In this document: piece after piece, positions 9,958 to 21,987 of the stretch
Position numbering within the stretch: position 1 is the first letter of the stretch
How the letters are laid out: each line of letters opens with the position of its first letter
Assembly: GCA_015501585.1 (NCBI GenBank)
Contig: JADNRY010000038.1
Coordinates: 1-64,000 of the forward strand
Source of the DNA: Rhodocollybia butyracea
Taxonomy: Eukaryota; Basidiomycota; Agaricomycetes; Agaricales; Omphalotaceae
Direction of reading: 5' to 3'
Length of the DNA stretch: 64,000 bases
Notes under the pieces: generated by a model
The model's input: the letters and a program-made list of their open reading frames with translations, nothing else
What the model was told of the DNA's origin: nothing
The model's database searches: none
Made by a program: the position numbers and the translations under genes

Positions 9958-10826
9958 GTCGACATGAAGGCGGATTCCAAGGGTAGGGAGACTTTCTGAA
10001 GGCCTCTGCAAACAACAGATACCATCCAGGACTTGCAATGCACAATTCATCACTTTTCAGTGAACATGAATTCATTGCAGGTCCGGCGCGCCTCATCGCA
10101 GTACCATGCGGTCCTGCTATTACTGTCATAGGTACTCTATCATGTCCTTAACAAATCGCGAAAGGAATCGAAGCGCTACCTATCTTCGTTCTTCCGCGAT
10201 TTCATTTTCAAGATCCAGCACTCTAACTTGGACTTTACATTTCGAGTTTTTCAGCACATGACCACCTCTGGTCAGCTGCCACTTTGGACAGATGATCAGC
10301 CAGTGTCCCTGTCGAGTTTCTAGTTCTATCAGGTGCCGGAGTTCCGAGCAGAGGCCTGTGAGAACATGATTAGAAATCTGACAAGGTCCTGTGCTTCTTT
10401 CCTTCCTTCCCCACCATCAACTTCGCTTCTGGTGACTGGTAAGGACATCTGTCCACTCTATACAGCTCTGATAGCTCAAACATCGCCTCACAGCACCTCC
10501 TTTTGACTGCACAGACTCTAGCTCTTGCTCACAGAGTCTCAGATCAAAGGAATTGGTGCGCTTTTTCACTGATCTATCTGATCTTTCACTGAACAGAGCC
10601 CACAACACATCCATAACAGATCTATACACATCTACAGCCTCTGAAGTCGACCTAGTTGTCAGATCTTGGATATCAGGGCTCTCAGTGCGCTTAGATCGAT
10701 GTTTTTTGCCTGTGTACTGTTATACTGACTGATATCTGACTTAGATCTTGCTTGATCAAGTCGATTTTTCATCACCCTACCTCCTCTCCCTCTTTCCATC
10801 TTGATGTAACTGTACAAACCAATGTC
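9958..10826 (+). repeat. Dispersed repeat R, copy 1
   Basis: About 870 bp from gtcgacatgaaggcgg to gtacaaaccaatgt, nearly identical to 11218-12086. Apparent short ORFs are repeated in every copy and carry no protein motif. It contains the AAATCGCG...CGCGATTT stem-like pair around 10155-10205 and the cttgatcaag palindrome. Its class is unknown. Confidence 0.75.
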
Positions 10827-10959
10827 TATTCCCTCTTTGACTTCAGTGACTTGTATCACTCAAGGACCACTGTTCTCTATCCACATTGTGCTCTATTCTA
10901 TCTATTAAGCACCTACTGAGTGTCTCACACCCATACCTTGCATGTAGTACCCATTTCAT

Positions 10960-11147
10960 TATTATTGTAAGTACTAAATACTTGCAGGTACTCACAAGTA
11001 ACTTGCGAGTACCTGTATTCACTGGGATCCGCAAGTACCTGCAAGTACCTGTGTTAAGATACCTGCGGATCCCGGTATCTGTTTCCCATGGATCCGTGCA
11101 ACAGATCTGGGTTTACCTGGACCTGGACTTGTGGACATCTTTACTGC
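10960..11147 (+). repeat. hAT-like miniature element, partial
   Basis: This stretch is built from the words caagtacctgcaagtacctg, ggatccgcaagt and ggacttgtggacatct. It matches the termini of the complete element at 49897-50554. Only the right terminus (ggacttgtggacatcttt) is clear; the left end cannot be placed. Confidence 0.5.
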
Positions 11148-11217
11148 CGAGGAAGTTACTGCAGCTGCAAACTGGGCACATACCCCTGCAGAAACACCTA
11201 CACAACATCGGAAAAGT

Positions 11218-12250
11218 TCGACATGAAGGCGGATTCCAAGGGTAGGGAGACTTTCTGAAGGCCTCTGCAAACAACAGATACCATCCAGGACTTGCAATGC
11301 ACAATTCATCACTTTTCAGTGCACATGAATTCATTGCAAGTCCGCCGCGCCTCATCGCAGTACCGTGCGGACCTGCTATTACTGTCATAGGTACTCTATC
11401 ATGTCCTTAACAAATCGCGAAAAGAATCGAAGCGCTACCTATCTTCGTTCTTCCGCGATTTCATTTTCGAAATCCTGCACTCTAACTTGGACTTTGCATT
11501 TCGAGTTTTTCAGCACATGACCACCTCTGGTCAGCTGCCACTTTGGACAGATGATCAGCCAGTGTCCCTGTCGAGTTTCTAGTTCTATCAGGTGCCGGAG
11601 TTCCGAGCAGAGGCCTGTGAGAACATGATTAGAAATCTGACAAGGTCCTGTGCTTCTTTCCTTCCTTCCCCCACCATCAACTTCGCTTCTGGTGACTGGT
11701 AAGGACATCTGTCCACTCTATACAGCTCTGATAGCTCAAACATCGCCTCACAGCACCTCCTTTTGACTGCACAGACTCTAGCTCTTGCTCACAGAGTCTC
11801 AGATCAAAGGAATTGGTGCGCTTTTTCACTGATCTATCTGATCTTTCACTGAACAGAGCCCACAACACATCCATAACAGATCTATACACATCTACAGCCT
11901 CTGAAGTCGACCTAGTTGTCAGATCTTGGATATCAGGGCTCTCAGTGCGCTTAGATCAATGTTTTTTGCCTCTGTACTGTATACTGACTGATATCTGACT
12001 TAGATCTTGCTTGATCAAGTCGATTTTTCATCACCCTCCCTCCTCTCCCTCTTTCTATCTTGATGTAACTGTACAAACCAATGTATGTTTGTTTTGTGTT
12101 TTCTTTTTCAACTCTGTTTTGTAGTATGCATTCCTTTAGTTACTTACATGCATGTATTCAGTACATAGCACTTCATGATGCGCTTAATTTATGGCCTGGG
12201 GCCTGAGTTTTTGGCTAACTTATTCACTCCTGAGTGATGAAAGGCATAGG
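11218..12250 (+). repeat. Dispersed repeat R, copy 2 (extended)
   Basis: This second direct copy of R continues past gtacaaaccaatgt into about 170 bp (to gaaaggcataggcgagacacc) that is also present, inverted, at 1131-1290. The repeat is therefore longer than copy 1 shows. Copies 1 and 2 are direct repeats about 1.26 kb apart, so unequal exchange between them is possible. Confidence 0.7.
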
Positions 12251-12968
12251 CGAGACACCATTCTGTCCCTGCTGCAAGCATGATGTCCCAGAGACAGTCT
12301 TCCACTACATGATGGAATATCTGGTTCCCTGAGGTCTATTCAATCGAAATACACTAGAAGCACTCCCAGTAATATTTGTATCATTTGTGCAGCACCACTT
12401 AACAAGTTATGAAGGCTGTATCCATTACTACTTATACTATTGGGATTAGAAGAGAACCTCCTTAGAAAGATGTCACACATGCGAAATATGATTGCAGCGG
12501 CATTTGGAGAACTCAATAGGTATACTAGAGAGTCCAAATCCGAAGTCCTGAGTTGTGCTGATGTCCGGAAGTGGTTGAAATACGGAGATCTTGCTATAAC
12601 TCCGAAATTAGGTCACTATTTGTTTAAGCCAAACATGAGCTAAAACCGCTGTTCCCCTGCATCCTCTGTGGTACTTCCAAGATAGGACAGTGTCCCTAGA
12701 CCCTCTAGCATCGCTATAACCAAGTACAAGCATTTATAGAAGCTTGTTGTCCCTTCCCAAGTACAGGGAAGAGTGATAATCTCCAATTTCGGAGTGTTGA
12801 TTTGAAATTTGAATTGAAATATAATAGAAACATGAAATTCAGCTCGTTAGAAGCTAGAGAGCGGTTTGACACACCCTTAAGTGGTCTGTGTGTTAGAGAA
12901 ATCAGGTGACCAGGATCAAGCAGTACCTTGTCCCAAATCAAGTGACCTTGAAACAGGAGGGAAATAAA
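12251..12968. other. Gene-free stretch
   Basis: About 720 bp of AT-rich sequence without a convincing reading frame or repeat match inside the window. Short ORFs at 12340-12643 on both strands show no motif. Confidence 0.5.
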
Positions 12969-13186
12969 TGTTGACACTAGCTGGGATTGAACCAGCGACC
13001 ACACAGTACTCTAGACTGGTGCTCTAACCAACTGAGCTATAGTGCCGATGGTTAGAGTATGGATGTTAAGCCATATATCACTATGAGGATTGTTAGTCAC
13101 TCAACTGGCCCACATTCATGTTGTACTGAAGCGGTTAGTCTTAGTACTAGAATGATGTAACCAGGGTCCAATTGCTAATGCCAACA
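12969..13186 (-). repeat. Second tRNA-bearing LTR-like unit
   Basis: A 218-bp unit bounded by TGTTGACAC and GCCAACA (LTR-like TG...CA ends). On the - strand a tRNA-like sequence sits at its 3' end, the same layout as the TRIM LTR but with unrelated sequence. The opposite end (TGTTGGCATTAGC on -) recurs at 9591-9616, so it is a repeated family. No target-site duplication was found (flanks ataaa and ctgtg). Confidence 0.6.
12973..13046 (-). tRNA. tRNA-like sequence, apparent anticodon AGA
   Basis: It folds well: acceptor GGCACTA/TAGTGTC (7 pairs, one G-T), D stem GCTC/GAGC, anticodon stem CCAGT/ACTGT (4 of 5) with loop CTAGAGT, T stem GCTGG/CCAGC. Box A TAGCTCAGTTGG and box B GGTTCAATCCC are consensus. 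Anticodon AGA would mean serine, but the long variable arm of tRNA-Ser is absent. With its place inside a repeat this favours a tRNA-derived sequence over a working tRNA gene. Confidence 0.55.
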
Positions 13187-13604
13187 CTGTGCACACTACA
13201 TAGCCGCACTCCTGCTCTATATAATGTAGCCCAGATTGATAGTTGATCCCCAGGTTTGGGTTTCCCCTCACATTAGAGGCTGGGATTTCCCCCTCACTTC
13301 ACACAGTTTTGTTTTATTAGTTTTATTTGTTTTGAGTCAAGTCTAGTACAGTTCAGTTCAGTTCAAGTATAGTAGATAGGCTGCAGTCAGGGCTCTTTCT
13401 GGGTAGATAACCCCTGGTCAGTGCTTTCTTGTATTATATATCCACTTCCCCCTCCATTTACCTTTGTTCCTGCATTCACTATTCATTACGAAGTTCAACT
13501 CTTTGTAATTTCACATCCCCCCTCTGAACTTGGAGTCTTTATTGTAGTTTAGTGGTAGGTGTTGATGGTTTGGCTGTTTATTGGCCATTTCTCACACTTT
13601 CCAC

Positions 13605-14764
13605 TTAGCCACAGTAACACCCTCTCAAGGGTTTAGGAGCAGGGTGTTTGTTCTCATTCCCAGGTTTGTCATAGCAGTCATTGGTATTATGACTTTTTGC
13701 TTTGAATTTCAAACCCTTTGCAGAGCATATTTGGCAAAGTTTGCCTTTTGTCTCCTGGAAATTTATTTGTTCTGGTGTTTTACCCTTCCCTTTTTCTGCC
13801 ATATCAATCTCCATAGGTTGTGGATCATTGTTGCCATTGCCTTTACTGTTTCCAATGCCAAAAATAGAGCCTTTAGTTTTCTCAGGATGTAAGCTTTTGT
13901 AGGCCAACAAGAGAAGCTCTAAGTACTCCCATTTGGTAGGTGATTTTCCTACAACTTCAAGTAGCACAAGTGCATTACACAATTCTTGTGAGATGACATT
14001 CCGCAGCTTGTCAATATGGATACTGTCTTGATATTCAACAAGGCGTGCCAAAGTGTGGTATTGTTCAGCATATTTAATGAAGTCCTTATCGGCCAAAGTT
14101 TTATTGGTCCAAAGCTGAGTGAGCTCATCCTTTGCTCCTTCTTTGTCATCACAGCAGCCATAAATAGTGGTTAACTCCTCTACAAATTTATCCCAAAGTC
14201 CCAAGTCTTTTCCAAGACAGCTGTCATCAAAGTAGCACTTCATGTATGTTGTGGCAGGTGAACATAAGAGAGTCAGTGCAGTCACAATGCCAGATGATGA
14301 ACAATACAGAGTGACTTGATTTAACCAATCCTCCAGTGACATTTTGTTATCTGTCCCAGAGAATGTTGGTGGTTCAGGGACTTTGAGTCTAGTGATGGAG
14401 CCAGCACCAGTTCCAGCAGGGATTCTATCCAACTGGGTTTTATAGGCCTGAAGAAATTGAGCCTGTGTGTCAACTAGTTGCCTGAGGTTTTTAATTTCCT
14501 CCTTGAGAGCATCCTGGGTATGAGCAGCCATACTAAAGCTTCATTCATCCAATCAGAAAGCTCATCAATATATTGGTCAATATAATTTTTAACAGTGCTA
14601 CTGGTTGTCAAGTGGGGATTTTGGAATAACTGTCCAAGTTCATTACATTGGGCTTCAGAACCAAAGCCAATAGTAGTCATATCCACATTTTGAGCTACAC
14701 TTTCAGCCCAGTTCTCTACATCAACCATAGAGATCTTAGGTTGGTAAGGTGTGAAAGATGACAT
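13605..14764 (-). pseudogene. Ty3/gypsy gag remnant
   Basis: Two overlapping - strand frames form a gag. The N-terminal frame starts MSSFTPYQPKIS at 14764. The main frame (14531-13605, 308 aa) has a coiled-coil-like start (DALKEEIKNLRQLVDTQAQF), then LKVPEPPTFSGTDNKMSLED and LWDKFVEELTTIYG, the retrotransposon-gag core. Near the end is an expanded zinc-knuckle-like CQICSAKGLKF...HNTNDC. No protease or RT follows at the left, so the element is truncated after gag. A probable LTR lies upstream at 15489-15964. Confidence 0.7.
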
Positions 14765-15488
14765 TTCTGCTTAATGGTAATTAACCAATGTGTTTGTAAT
14801 AAAAAAACAAAGTTAGGATTGAGAAAATAAAGTGCCAATTAATTTTATGCCAAGTACAATTTATATTGGGAGTTGAATATCTAACAGTGCAATAGTACTT
14901 TTAAGCATAGCAGCATAGTGGCATTATGTGGCATAAGTACTACAATGTTGCTTTTCAGCAGACAGAGTACAAAGGAAAAAATGTGGTGTCCAGTGGTTGT
15001 CCAGGTCTTGATGTCTTCTTTGTCAAAGTGGCAAGTCTCTATGTGTGCACTTTCACATAGCAAATGGGTTCTAGCCCTTGTATAACACAAGCAACTTTAT
15101 CTGCCCAAACTGGTTTAGCTGTTGACACCCAAAGGCTCATGGCATGCTGAGCAACAAGAGCAATGACCAGTCTGTTGCATCCTTCAACAATAAAGTTAAA
15201 GTGCAGCAAATACCCCTTATGCCTAGGGCCCGGCAAATAGGTCAGCATGCAGCTCTCAGAGTTGAGCCACCCTTCAAGGAGAAGGTGCATCTCATAGAAG
15301 ACACAGTCCTTTTCAGGAACAGCATCAGGAAGATCCCCCAGAACTGACAGTGATCCCCCAGAACCCAAAGATGACAGAAGAAAGACAGGACAACCTGCAA
15401 CAAAGGAACCTACCACCTGATGCAGTAGCAACAGGCAGCAAAGCAGCAAGACTCAAGAAACTATCACAAATCTAAGCTCACCTGCTTA
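14765..15488. other. Leader region of the gypsy remnant, no gene
   Basis: This stretch lies between the gag start and the probable LTR. A 136-aa - strand frame at 15039-15449 has no motif and sits in A/T-rich sequence with direct repeats. Nothing else is supported. Confidence 0.4.
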
Positions 15489-15964
15489 ATGTGTTGATAG
15501 GGGAAGTAAGAAGCTAAGTGAGAGAGAGAGATGCTTGTATGAAGACAATAAGATGTTCTTGAGTCTGGGGACTGTAGAAGCAGACCCCACTACTTATATA
15601 CATGTGTAACTAAATAGGACCCAGATCACTTTACTCTGGGTAGTTCTAGAAGGTTCTACTGTCAAGGTGAAACTATCTGTCAAAAGGTGACACTGTCTGT
15701 CAAGGTTAGACATTAATACATCTGGTATCTATCTACTTTAAGTAATAAATAAGATATAGATCTAATGTAATGATAAGCCCATGGCACAGATAAGATATTG
15801 ATAGATAAGATAAAATATAAGATAAAGCAAATGAATAGAAATCTGTGATACGTATCAGTTAATACACTTGCTCTAGGTGTCATATAAAGGACAATGAGAT
15901 ATATTTCAAGTGTATATCATCTCATCAGATCCATATGTGCAGTATGGGTACCCCCACCACTCTC
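15489..15964 (-). repeat. Probable gypsy LTR, interrupted by Copia B
   Basis: The sequence starts TGTTGATAGGGG on + and contains a TATA-like ctacttatataca (about 15590), dense purine repeats and agataagata words, a look typical of fungal Ty3 LTRs. The distal end is cut by Copia B, whose duplication CTCTC lies at 15960-15964; beyond Copia B the sequence resumes at 22486. No partner LTR is left to prove the boundaries. Confidence 0.4.
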
Positions 15965-16442
15965 TGTTGGAGGAAACTGCACTTGTTGAAGTTAAACACA
16001 CTGGAGCGCCCTTCAGCTAACCCAAGCAGTGTGATACCCGTCTTAGTACAGCGTTGTTATGCTCAGTATAACGACTATAGTGTTGTACTAATAGCCTTAT
16101 AGTTCCTCAGTACTCCAATAGACAGCAAACAATGAACTGAATCAAAGATATGTGAATATTGATTTGGACTCTTTCTAACTGAGTAAGGAATAGGTAGTTG
16201 TTTGGTTCTATTTGTACTGAAACGCATGAGGCGTGAAAATAGGTGTCCACAATTGTGCGCGCATAGATATTTTCAACAGTCACCACTCAAACTGAACAAA
16301 TGAAAGCCAAAAAGTAAACTAGGGCAGATATCAACATGGTAACAAAAGATTACTATAAAAGTACATAGTTTAGAGATGGAATATGAGCGTGGGACATCGC
16401 TTATGTAAGCAGTAAGTGTTCTATCACTATATACACTCAACA
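15965..16442 (-). repeat. Copia B 3' LTR
   Basis: 478 bp from TGTTGGAGG to CTCAACA on +. On the element's own strand it follows the polypurine-like tract. Confidence 0.9.
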
Positions 16443-16517
16443 CAACCCCCTGATTGAACACTTTTGCAATCCAGCACAAGTCAATCACTAACACAACCCC
16501 CCAACATAGTATTTCCT

Positions 16518-19500
16518 TCAACTAGGAAGGTTTGGCTTCACAAGTCCAATCAAAGATCGGAACTTTTCCACCTTTGGTTTGGCAAGGGCCTTTGTGAGCA
16601 GGTCGGCCGGATTATCCTCAGTGGGCAAATAAGAGAGTGTAAGCTTCCCATGTACAACTTGTTCTCTGAGCCAGTAGAAAATCCTGTCAAGATGCTTCAT
16701 TCGGCCGTGATGTTCAGGGTTTTTAGCAACCTGAATGGATGATTGGTTGTCGGTGTGGATAATGGTAGGAGAAGCGACTTTATACCCAAGCTCATTGAGA
16801 AGAGAACATATTGCCAACACTTCTTTGCCCACCGCATTTGAAGCCACAAACTCGGCTTCAGTAGAGGATAGAGTAACCACAGGTTGTAGTTTACTACTCC
16901 AGCTAACAGCACCTGATCCAACCTTTATGATGTATCCAGTTGTTGACTTCCCATTGTCTTTGTTGCCACCCAAGTCTGCATCACCAATAGCTGTGATCAG
17001 ATCGGGGGCATCAGGATCTGGCCCTAGTTCCAACTCATAATCAAGAGATCCTTTTAAGTAACGCCACAAATGCTTAACAGCAATCCAATGAGCGTATCCA
17101 GGATTAGAGTTGAAACGAGTCAAGACACCACATGCATAAGCTGTGTCGACACGAAGGATCATGGCCAGAAACAATAGGGAGCCAACAGCCGACATGTAGG
17201 GGACATTGATCATCTCTTCTTTCTCCTCTGGTGTTTGGGGGCAGTCCGCTTTAGAGAGTGTCACAGTGGGATTCATGGGAGTGCCCACAGGCTTGGAATC
17301 AGTCATGCCAAATTCGTCGAGTTTACGGAGGATGTATTGCCGGGCATTAAGATATAGTTTTCGGTTCTGGCGGTCTCGTCTGATTCCCATGCCAAGTAAG
17401 AAGTCGGTACTGCCCAAGTCACGGAGTTTAAGTTCTTTCTCTAGATCATGGACAAATTGATCTATAACACCAGAGTCTTTACAAGCAAGAGTGATATCAT
17501 CTACCCTGTTGGGATTAATAATCAATCCTGACACCTACAATGGTGAGATGTATGTGTTATGTGTAAATGCCCTTGTCTATATAATCAACCTAGGGGTTGG
17601 ATCAAAAGATATCCATGTAATGCCTTATAATGGTTGAGGACACTAGGGCACCTCTGTCACTACATTGATGAGATACCAAGTAGTTGTAACCATGGCCAGA
17701 TAGCTCAGTTGGTTAGAGCATCTTGGGATTTCACCAGAAGGTCCTGGGTTCAATCCCCAGTCTGGACACTTTGTATAAATCATACCTTTAACAGGTTATG
17801 GCCCCGAAGCGCTATGGTGCGGGAGAATAGGTTACATAAGTGTGTCAGATTGCGGGAGTGTGTTGGGATTAATAATCAATCCTGACACCCTACAATGGTG
17901 AGATGTATGTGTTATGTGTAAATGCCCTTGTCTATATAATCAACCTAGGGGGTTGGATCAAAAGATTGTTGGAGGAAACTGCACTTGTTGAAGTTAAACA
18001 CACTGGAGCGCCCTTCAGCTAACCCAAGCAGTGTGATACCCGTCTTAGTACAGCGTTGTTATGCTCAGTATAACGACTATAGTGTTGTACTAATAGCCTT
18101 ATAGTTCCTCAGTACTCCAATAGACAGCAAACAATGAACTGAATCAAAGATATGTGAATATTGATTTGGACTCTTTCTAACTAAGTAAGGAATAGGTAGT
18201 TGTTTGGTTCTATTTGTACTGAAACGCATGAGGCGTGAAAATGGGTGTCCACAATTGTGCGCGCATACATATTTTCAACAGTCACCACTCAAACTGAGAA
18301 AATATCTTGCAAACTGAACAAATGAAAGCCAAAAAGTAAACTAGGGCAGATATCAACATGGTAACAAAAGATTACTATAAAAGTACATAGTTTAGAGATG
18401 GAATATGGTCGTGGGAAGGTGATTAGGTAAGCAGATGTGTGACAGCACTATGTACACTCAACAAAGATATCCATGTAATGACTTATAATGGTTGAGGACA
18501 CTAGGGCACCTCTGTCACTACATTGATGAGATACCAAGTAGTTGTAACCATGGCCAGATAGCTCAGTTGGTTAGAGCATCTTGGGATTTCACCAGAAGGT
18601 CCTGGTTCAATCCCCAGTCTGGACACTTTGTATAAATCATGACTTTAACACTACCCAAACTGGAACAATCACTTTAAGGTTACCGCGTTTAAATAGATAA
18701 ACACATGGATCAGACTCCAGGCGGTTGAAGCCCAACTTGGCTAACACACCACAGAGTTTCTCACTCCAAAGACGGGGCGACTGCTTTAACCCATAAAGGG
18801 ACTTGTTTAGCCTGCAAACTTTCTCTGGTCCACCTTGCTTGAAACCCTCGGGCTGTCTCATGTAGATAGTTGTGTCAATGTCAGAATTAATAAACGCATG
18901 TGAGATGTCAACAGAGCGAAGCTCCATATCATCAATAGCAGCAAGAGCAAGTACAATGCGTAATGAGGACCAGCGGAGAGTTGAAGCATAGGTTTCGAGA
19001 TAGTCGAATCCAGGTCTTTGGCTGAAGCCTTGAGCACACAAGCGTGCTTTGAAGCGTTCAATAGAGCCATCAGCCTTGTGCTTAATACGGTATACCCAAG
19101 TCGACCCAATAGCTTTCTCTCCTGGTGGCAAGTCAACAATTTCCCAAGTCTGATTAGCCAGATGAGCAGCAATCTCATCGTCCATTGCTTCTTCCCACTT
19201 AAAGGCTTCTGGACTGCGCATAGCATCTCGATAATTTCGAGGTTCTACACCATTAGCAGCATGTCCATGTACCTCTACATCTCCATTGTATTCATCAGAC
19301 TCATTATGGGCATTGCCCTTAGAAGCAGGTTTGACTTCCCACCATCTACCAGGAGGTTTACGAGCACGCGCAGGGCGACGTACAGCAATGGGTTGCTCAT
19401 CAGATTCATCCTCGTCAGTCACAGGTATTTCGGGTTCTGGGGTGGGAGCAAGAGCAGGAGGTGCATTAAGGGGAGGCACATCATCTTCATTAGCAGAGGC

Positions 19501-21852
19501 GGGTTCAGAGTCCGATTCATCAGAAAAAGCAGGAGGTGTGAATAGATCATTAGAGGTACTAGATGGATTGGGAGTAGCAGATGGTTCCAGAGGAGTCACA
19601 GGAATGTAGTCTCGACGAAGGGTAGGCTGATTAGGTGACTTGGATCCATACATGAATCTTTCATCAAATTCTGCACGTTCGCTGATAATGACCTTTTTAG
19701 TGACCGGATTCCAGAACTTCCAGCCTTTAACTCCCTCAGGATACCCAATGAACACACACTTTTCCATATGTGAACCAAAATGTGGCCGCTTGTCCTTTTG
19801 AACATGAACATATGCAATGCATCCCCAGACACGCAAGTTGTCAACCTTTGGCTTGACTTTATACCAGACTTTAAAAGGAGTGACACCTGGGACAGCAGAC
19901 GTTGGGCATCGATTAAGCACATAAACAAGCGCAGCCAGGCATTCAGCCCAAAATGTCTTTGGTAAACCCGATTCCAGTAGCATAGCAGTCAGTAATTCAG
20001 CCAATGTCCGGTTAAGCCGTTCAGCAACTCCATTCTGCTGGGGTCGATTCCGGGCTGTTCTCTGTACCTCAATCCCCTCATCTTTCAAGAACTGTTCCAT
20101 TTCTTTGGATATAAACTCGCCACCTTTGTCATGACGGATCACCTTGATCTTTTTACCAGTAGAGTTTTCCGCCCAGGCCTTAAACTGCTTGAATGCACCA
20201 AATGCTTCACTCTTCTTTTTGAGTAGTGCAACTGCTCTGAAGCGTGATTTGTCGCATATAAAGGGGATCCAATAGCGGTAGCCAGAAGGCGAAACAACAC
20301 CAGTATCATGTACATCCATATGAACAAGTTCGAGAACTTCACCAGCACGAGTATCACTACTAGGAAAGGGATTGGCATGCATCTTTCCACCAAGACATGG
20401 TTCACATACTGGGTCTGGCTTTGCACTAGAATCGAGTTTAAAGCCCTCAACCATACCATTTCTAGACAGCTTGCTAACATCACTCAGATTGTAATGAAAG
20501 AAGTGTCTATGCCACAGCTCAAGGTCAAGAGGTAGAGTTGAACCGACATTTGCAAACTCAGCTACTGTACTAATAGTGTGTCCATTAAGGTAACCAACCG
20601 ATTTATTATTAACTGACGCAGTGAACAGGACAGAACCATTAAGTGAGAACTCCATAGTATCTCTAAGAATTTGTACAGTAAAACCTTTATGCTTGGTCAA
20701 GTAAAGAACTGAGAGGAGATTGTTATTAAGAGCCGGTACATGTAAAACTCGAGAAAATAAAACTTGTCTAACTTCTTTGCCATCAACAATAGGAGTAAAT
20801 AAAATGTTGCCCATCCCCTCTGAATACACTACATTATGATCTGCAAGACGAATAGGGACTCTGTGAGGAGTGTAGTTTCGAATCCAGTGTTTATGAGGTG
20901 TCATATGAGAAGTGGCGCCTGTGTCTGTATTCCATTCCAAAGTATCAGCAAAATGTGAAGAAGATAGTCCATTAAGAGTACTTGCACTAGCAGAGCCAGC
21001 ATTTTCCGACATTCCTTCAGATTCCTCCACCTCTGTAACCTTGGCCTTATTGGCCTTGATGCCTTTTTTCTTGTTGTAAGGATTGTTAGGACAATCCTCA
21101 GGCCAGTGGAGCGCCTTTGCCCCACAATGGCTGCAGAAGTTTTTGGGATCTCCATTCCTAACAGGGGGATATCTACTATTGCCACCCTTTTTCTTCTGTT
21201 GTGCAGACTGTGCTGCTTGCGCTCGATTGACAGACTGCTCAGCATGAGCTTGATTCTGCTGTTCAGCAAGGAAAGCAGCAAGAATCATGTCTTTGTCAAG
21301 ATTGTCCTGCATAAGCAGGTTGGATGATAGATGTTTATACTCCTCAGGGAGTGCACGAATGAGAGCCATAGATTGAAGCTCAGAGTCAAGTGAGTCCAGT
21401 GTGAAGCCAGTGGATCCAGAGACAATAGGAGCAACAGTGGGTCGAAGATTTTGAATGTCAGCCATAGCAGCTTCCACTCTAGAGGCCATGTCCATGAGAG
21501 ATTCATCAGCCAGCTTTGTGATAGTGAAGAGTGCATTGTAGGCATTAAACCTAGCACCAGGCTTCTTTGACACATGCTGTTTCTCTAGAATCCTCCACAT
21601 AGCAATGGGATCCTCTTGGTATGCCTTAATAGGCACCTGCTGAGGCGAGCTGACAGCAAGGAAAATCAATCCAGCAGCCTTTTCAGCTTTAATTTCCCAC
21701 TTGTCCAACAGAGGCTTAGCCTCTTTGCCAGATACTAGTCTCCATAAACCTTGAGACATCAGAGATGCCTTCATATTACCAACCCAATCATTGTAGTTGT
21801 CCTTGGTAAGAACTTTGAAAGATGGGTTGGAAGTGGTAGAAGTGAAAGACAT
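16518..21852 (-). CDS. Copia gag-pol (copy B), split by TRIM-2
   Basis: The reading frame is 18657-21852 followed by 16518-17506. Leaving out TRIM-2 and one CTACCC duplication gives a 4,185-nt frame of 1,394 aa with no stop. Motifs follow copy A: gag, knuckle CSHCGAKALHWPEDC, protease DTGATSHMT, integrase RHDKGGEF and QNGVAERLNRTL, RT DISHAF and VPVWVDD, RNase H. Differences include the loss of five residues after GKEAKP and a divergent acidic linker. The insertion falls exactly between VPVWV and DDITL, the RT active site, so RT is inactive as it stands. Confidence 0.92.
17694..17768 (+). tRNA. tRNA-like unit in TRIM-2 5' LTR
   Basis: Same 75-nt unit as at 991-1065, with intact box A and box B. 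Confidence 0.6.
17967..18463 (-). repeat. Solo Copia LTR nested in TRIM-2
   Basis: A 497-bp LTR (TGTTGGAGG to CTCAACA) flanked by AAGAT (17962-17966 and 18464-18468), inserted in the second LTR of TRIM-2. It is a mosaic: the middle has the copy-B type (cttgcaaactgaacaaatg), the end the copy-A type (tcgtgggaaggtgattagg). It is the youngest layer of this nest. Confidence 0.92.
18552..18625 (+). tRNA. tRNA-like unit in TRIM-2 3' LTR
   Basis: Same unit with one base lost before box B (CCTGGTTCAATCC), so the T stem is weakened. Confidence 0.5.
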
Positions 21853-21987
21853 AGTGATAATAGCCAACTGAGCCAATTGATAGTGTAGAAAGACAACAAT
21901 AGTATAGAACTATTGAGGAGCGCACAAGTAAAGAGGTAACAAGAGCACAACAACGAAATGCACAGTTAGAACACGGGGCCCATAACC

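Larger units (their letters stand above)
17507..18650 (+). mobile_element. TRIM-2 inside the Copia B RT motif
   Basis: LTR 17507-17793, internal region 17794-17860 (PBS GGTTATGGCCCCG, end TTGCGGGAGTG), second LTR 17861-18650 interrupted by a solo Copia LTR. It is flanked by CTACCC (17501-17506 and 18651-18656), a 6-bp duplication; copy A shows the empty site atcatctacccaaactgg. It is the same family as TRIM-1. Confidence 0.9.

Noticed and set aside
10417..12064. ORFs shared by both copies of repeat R
   Set aside because: Conserved only because the DNA is duplicated; no domain and the + and - frames are equally open.
15039..15449. 136-aa - strand ORF upstream of gypsy gag
   Set aside because: No recognisable motif; lies in a leader-like region and depends on one open frame.
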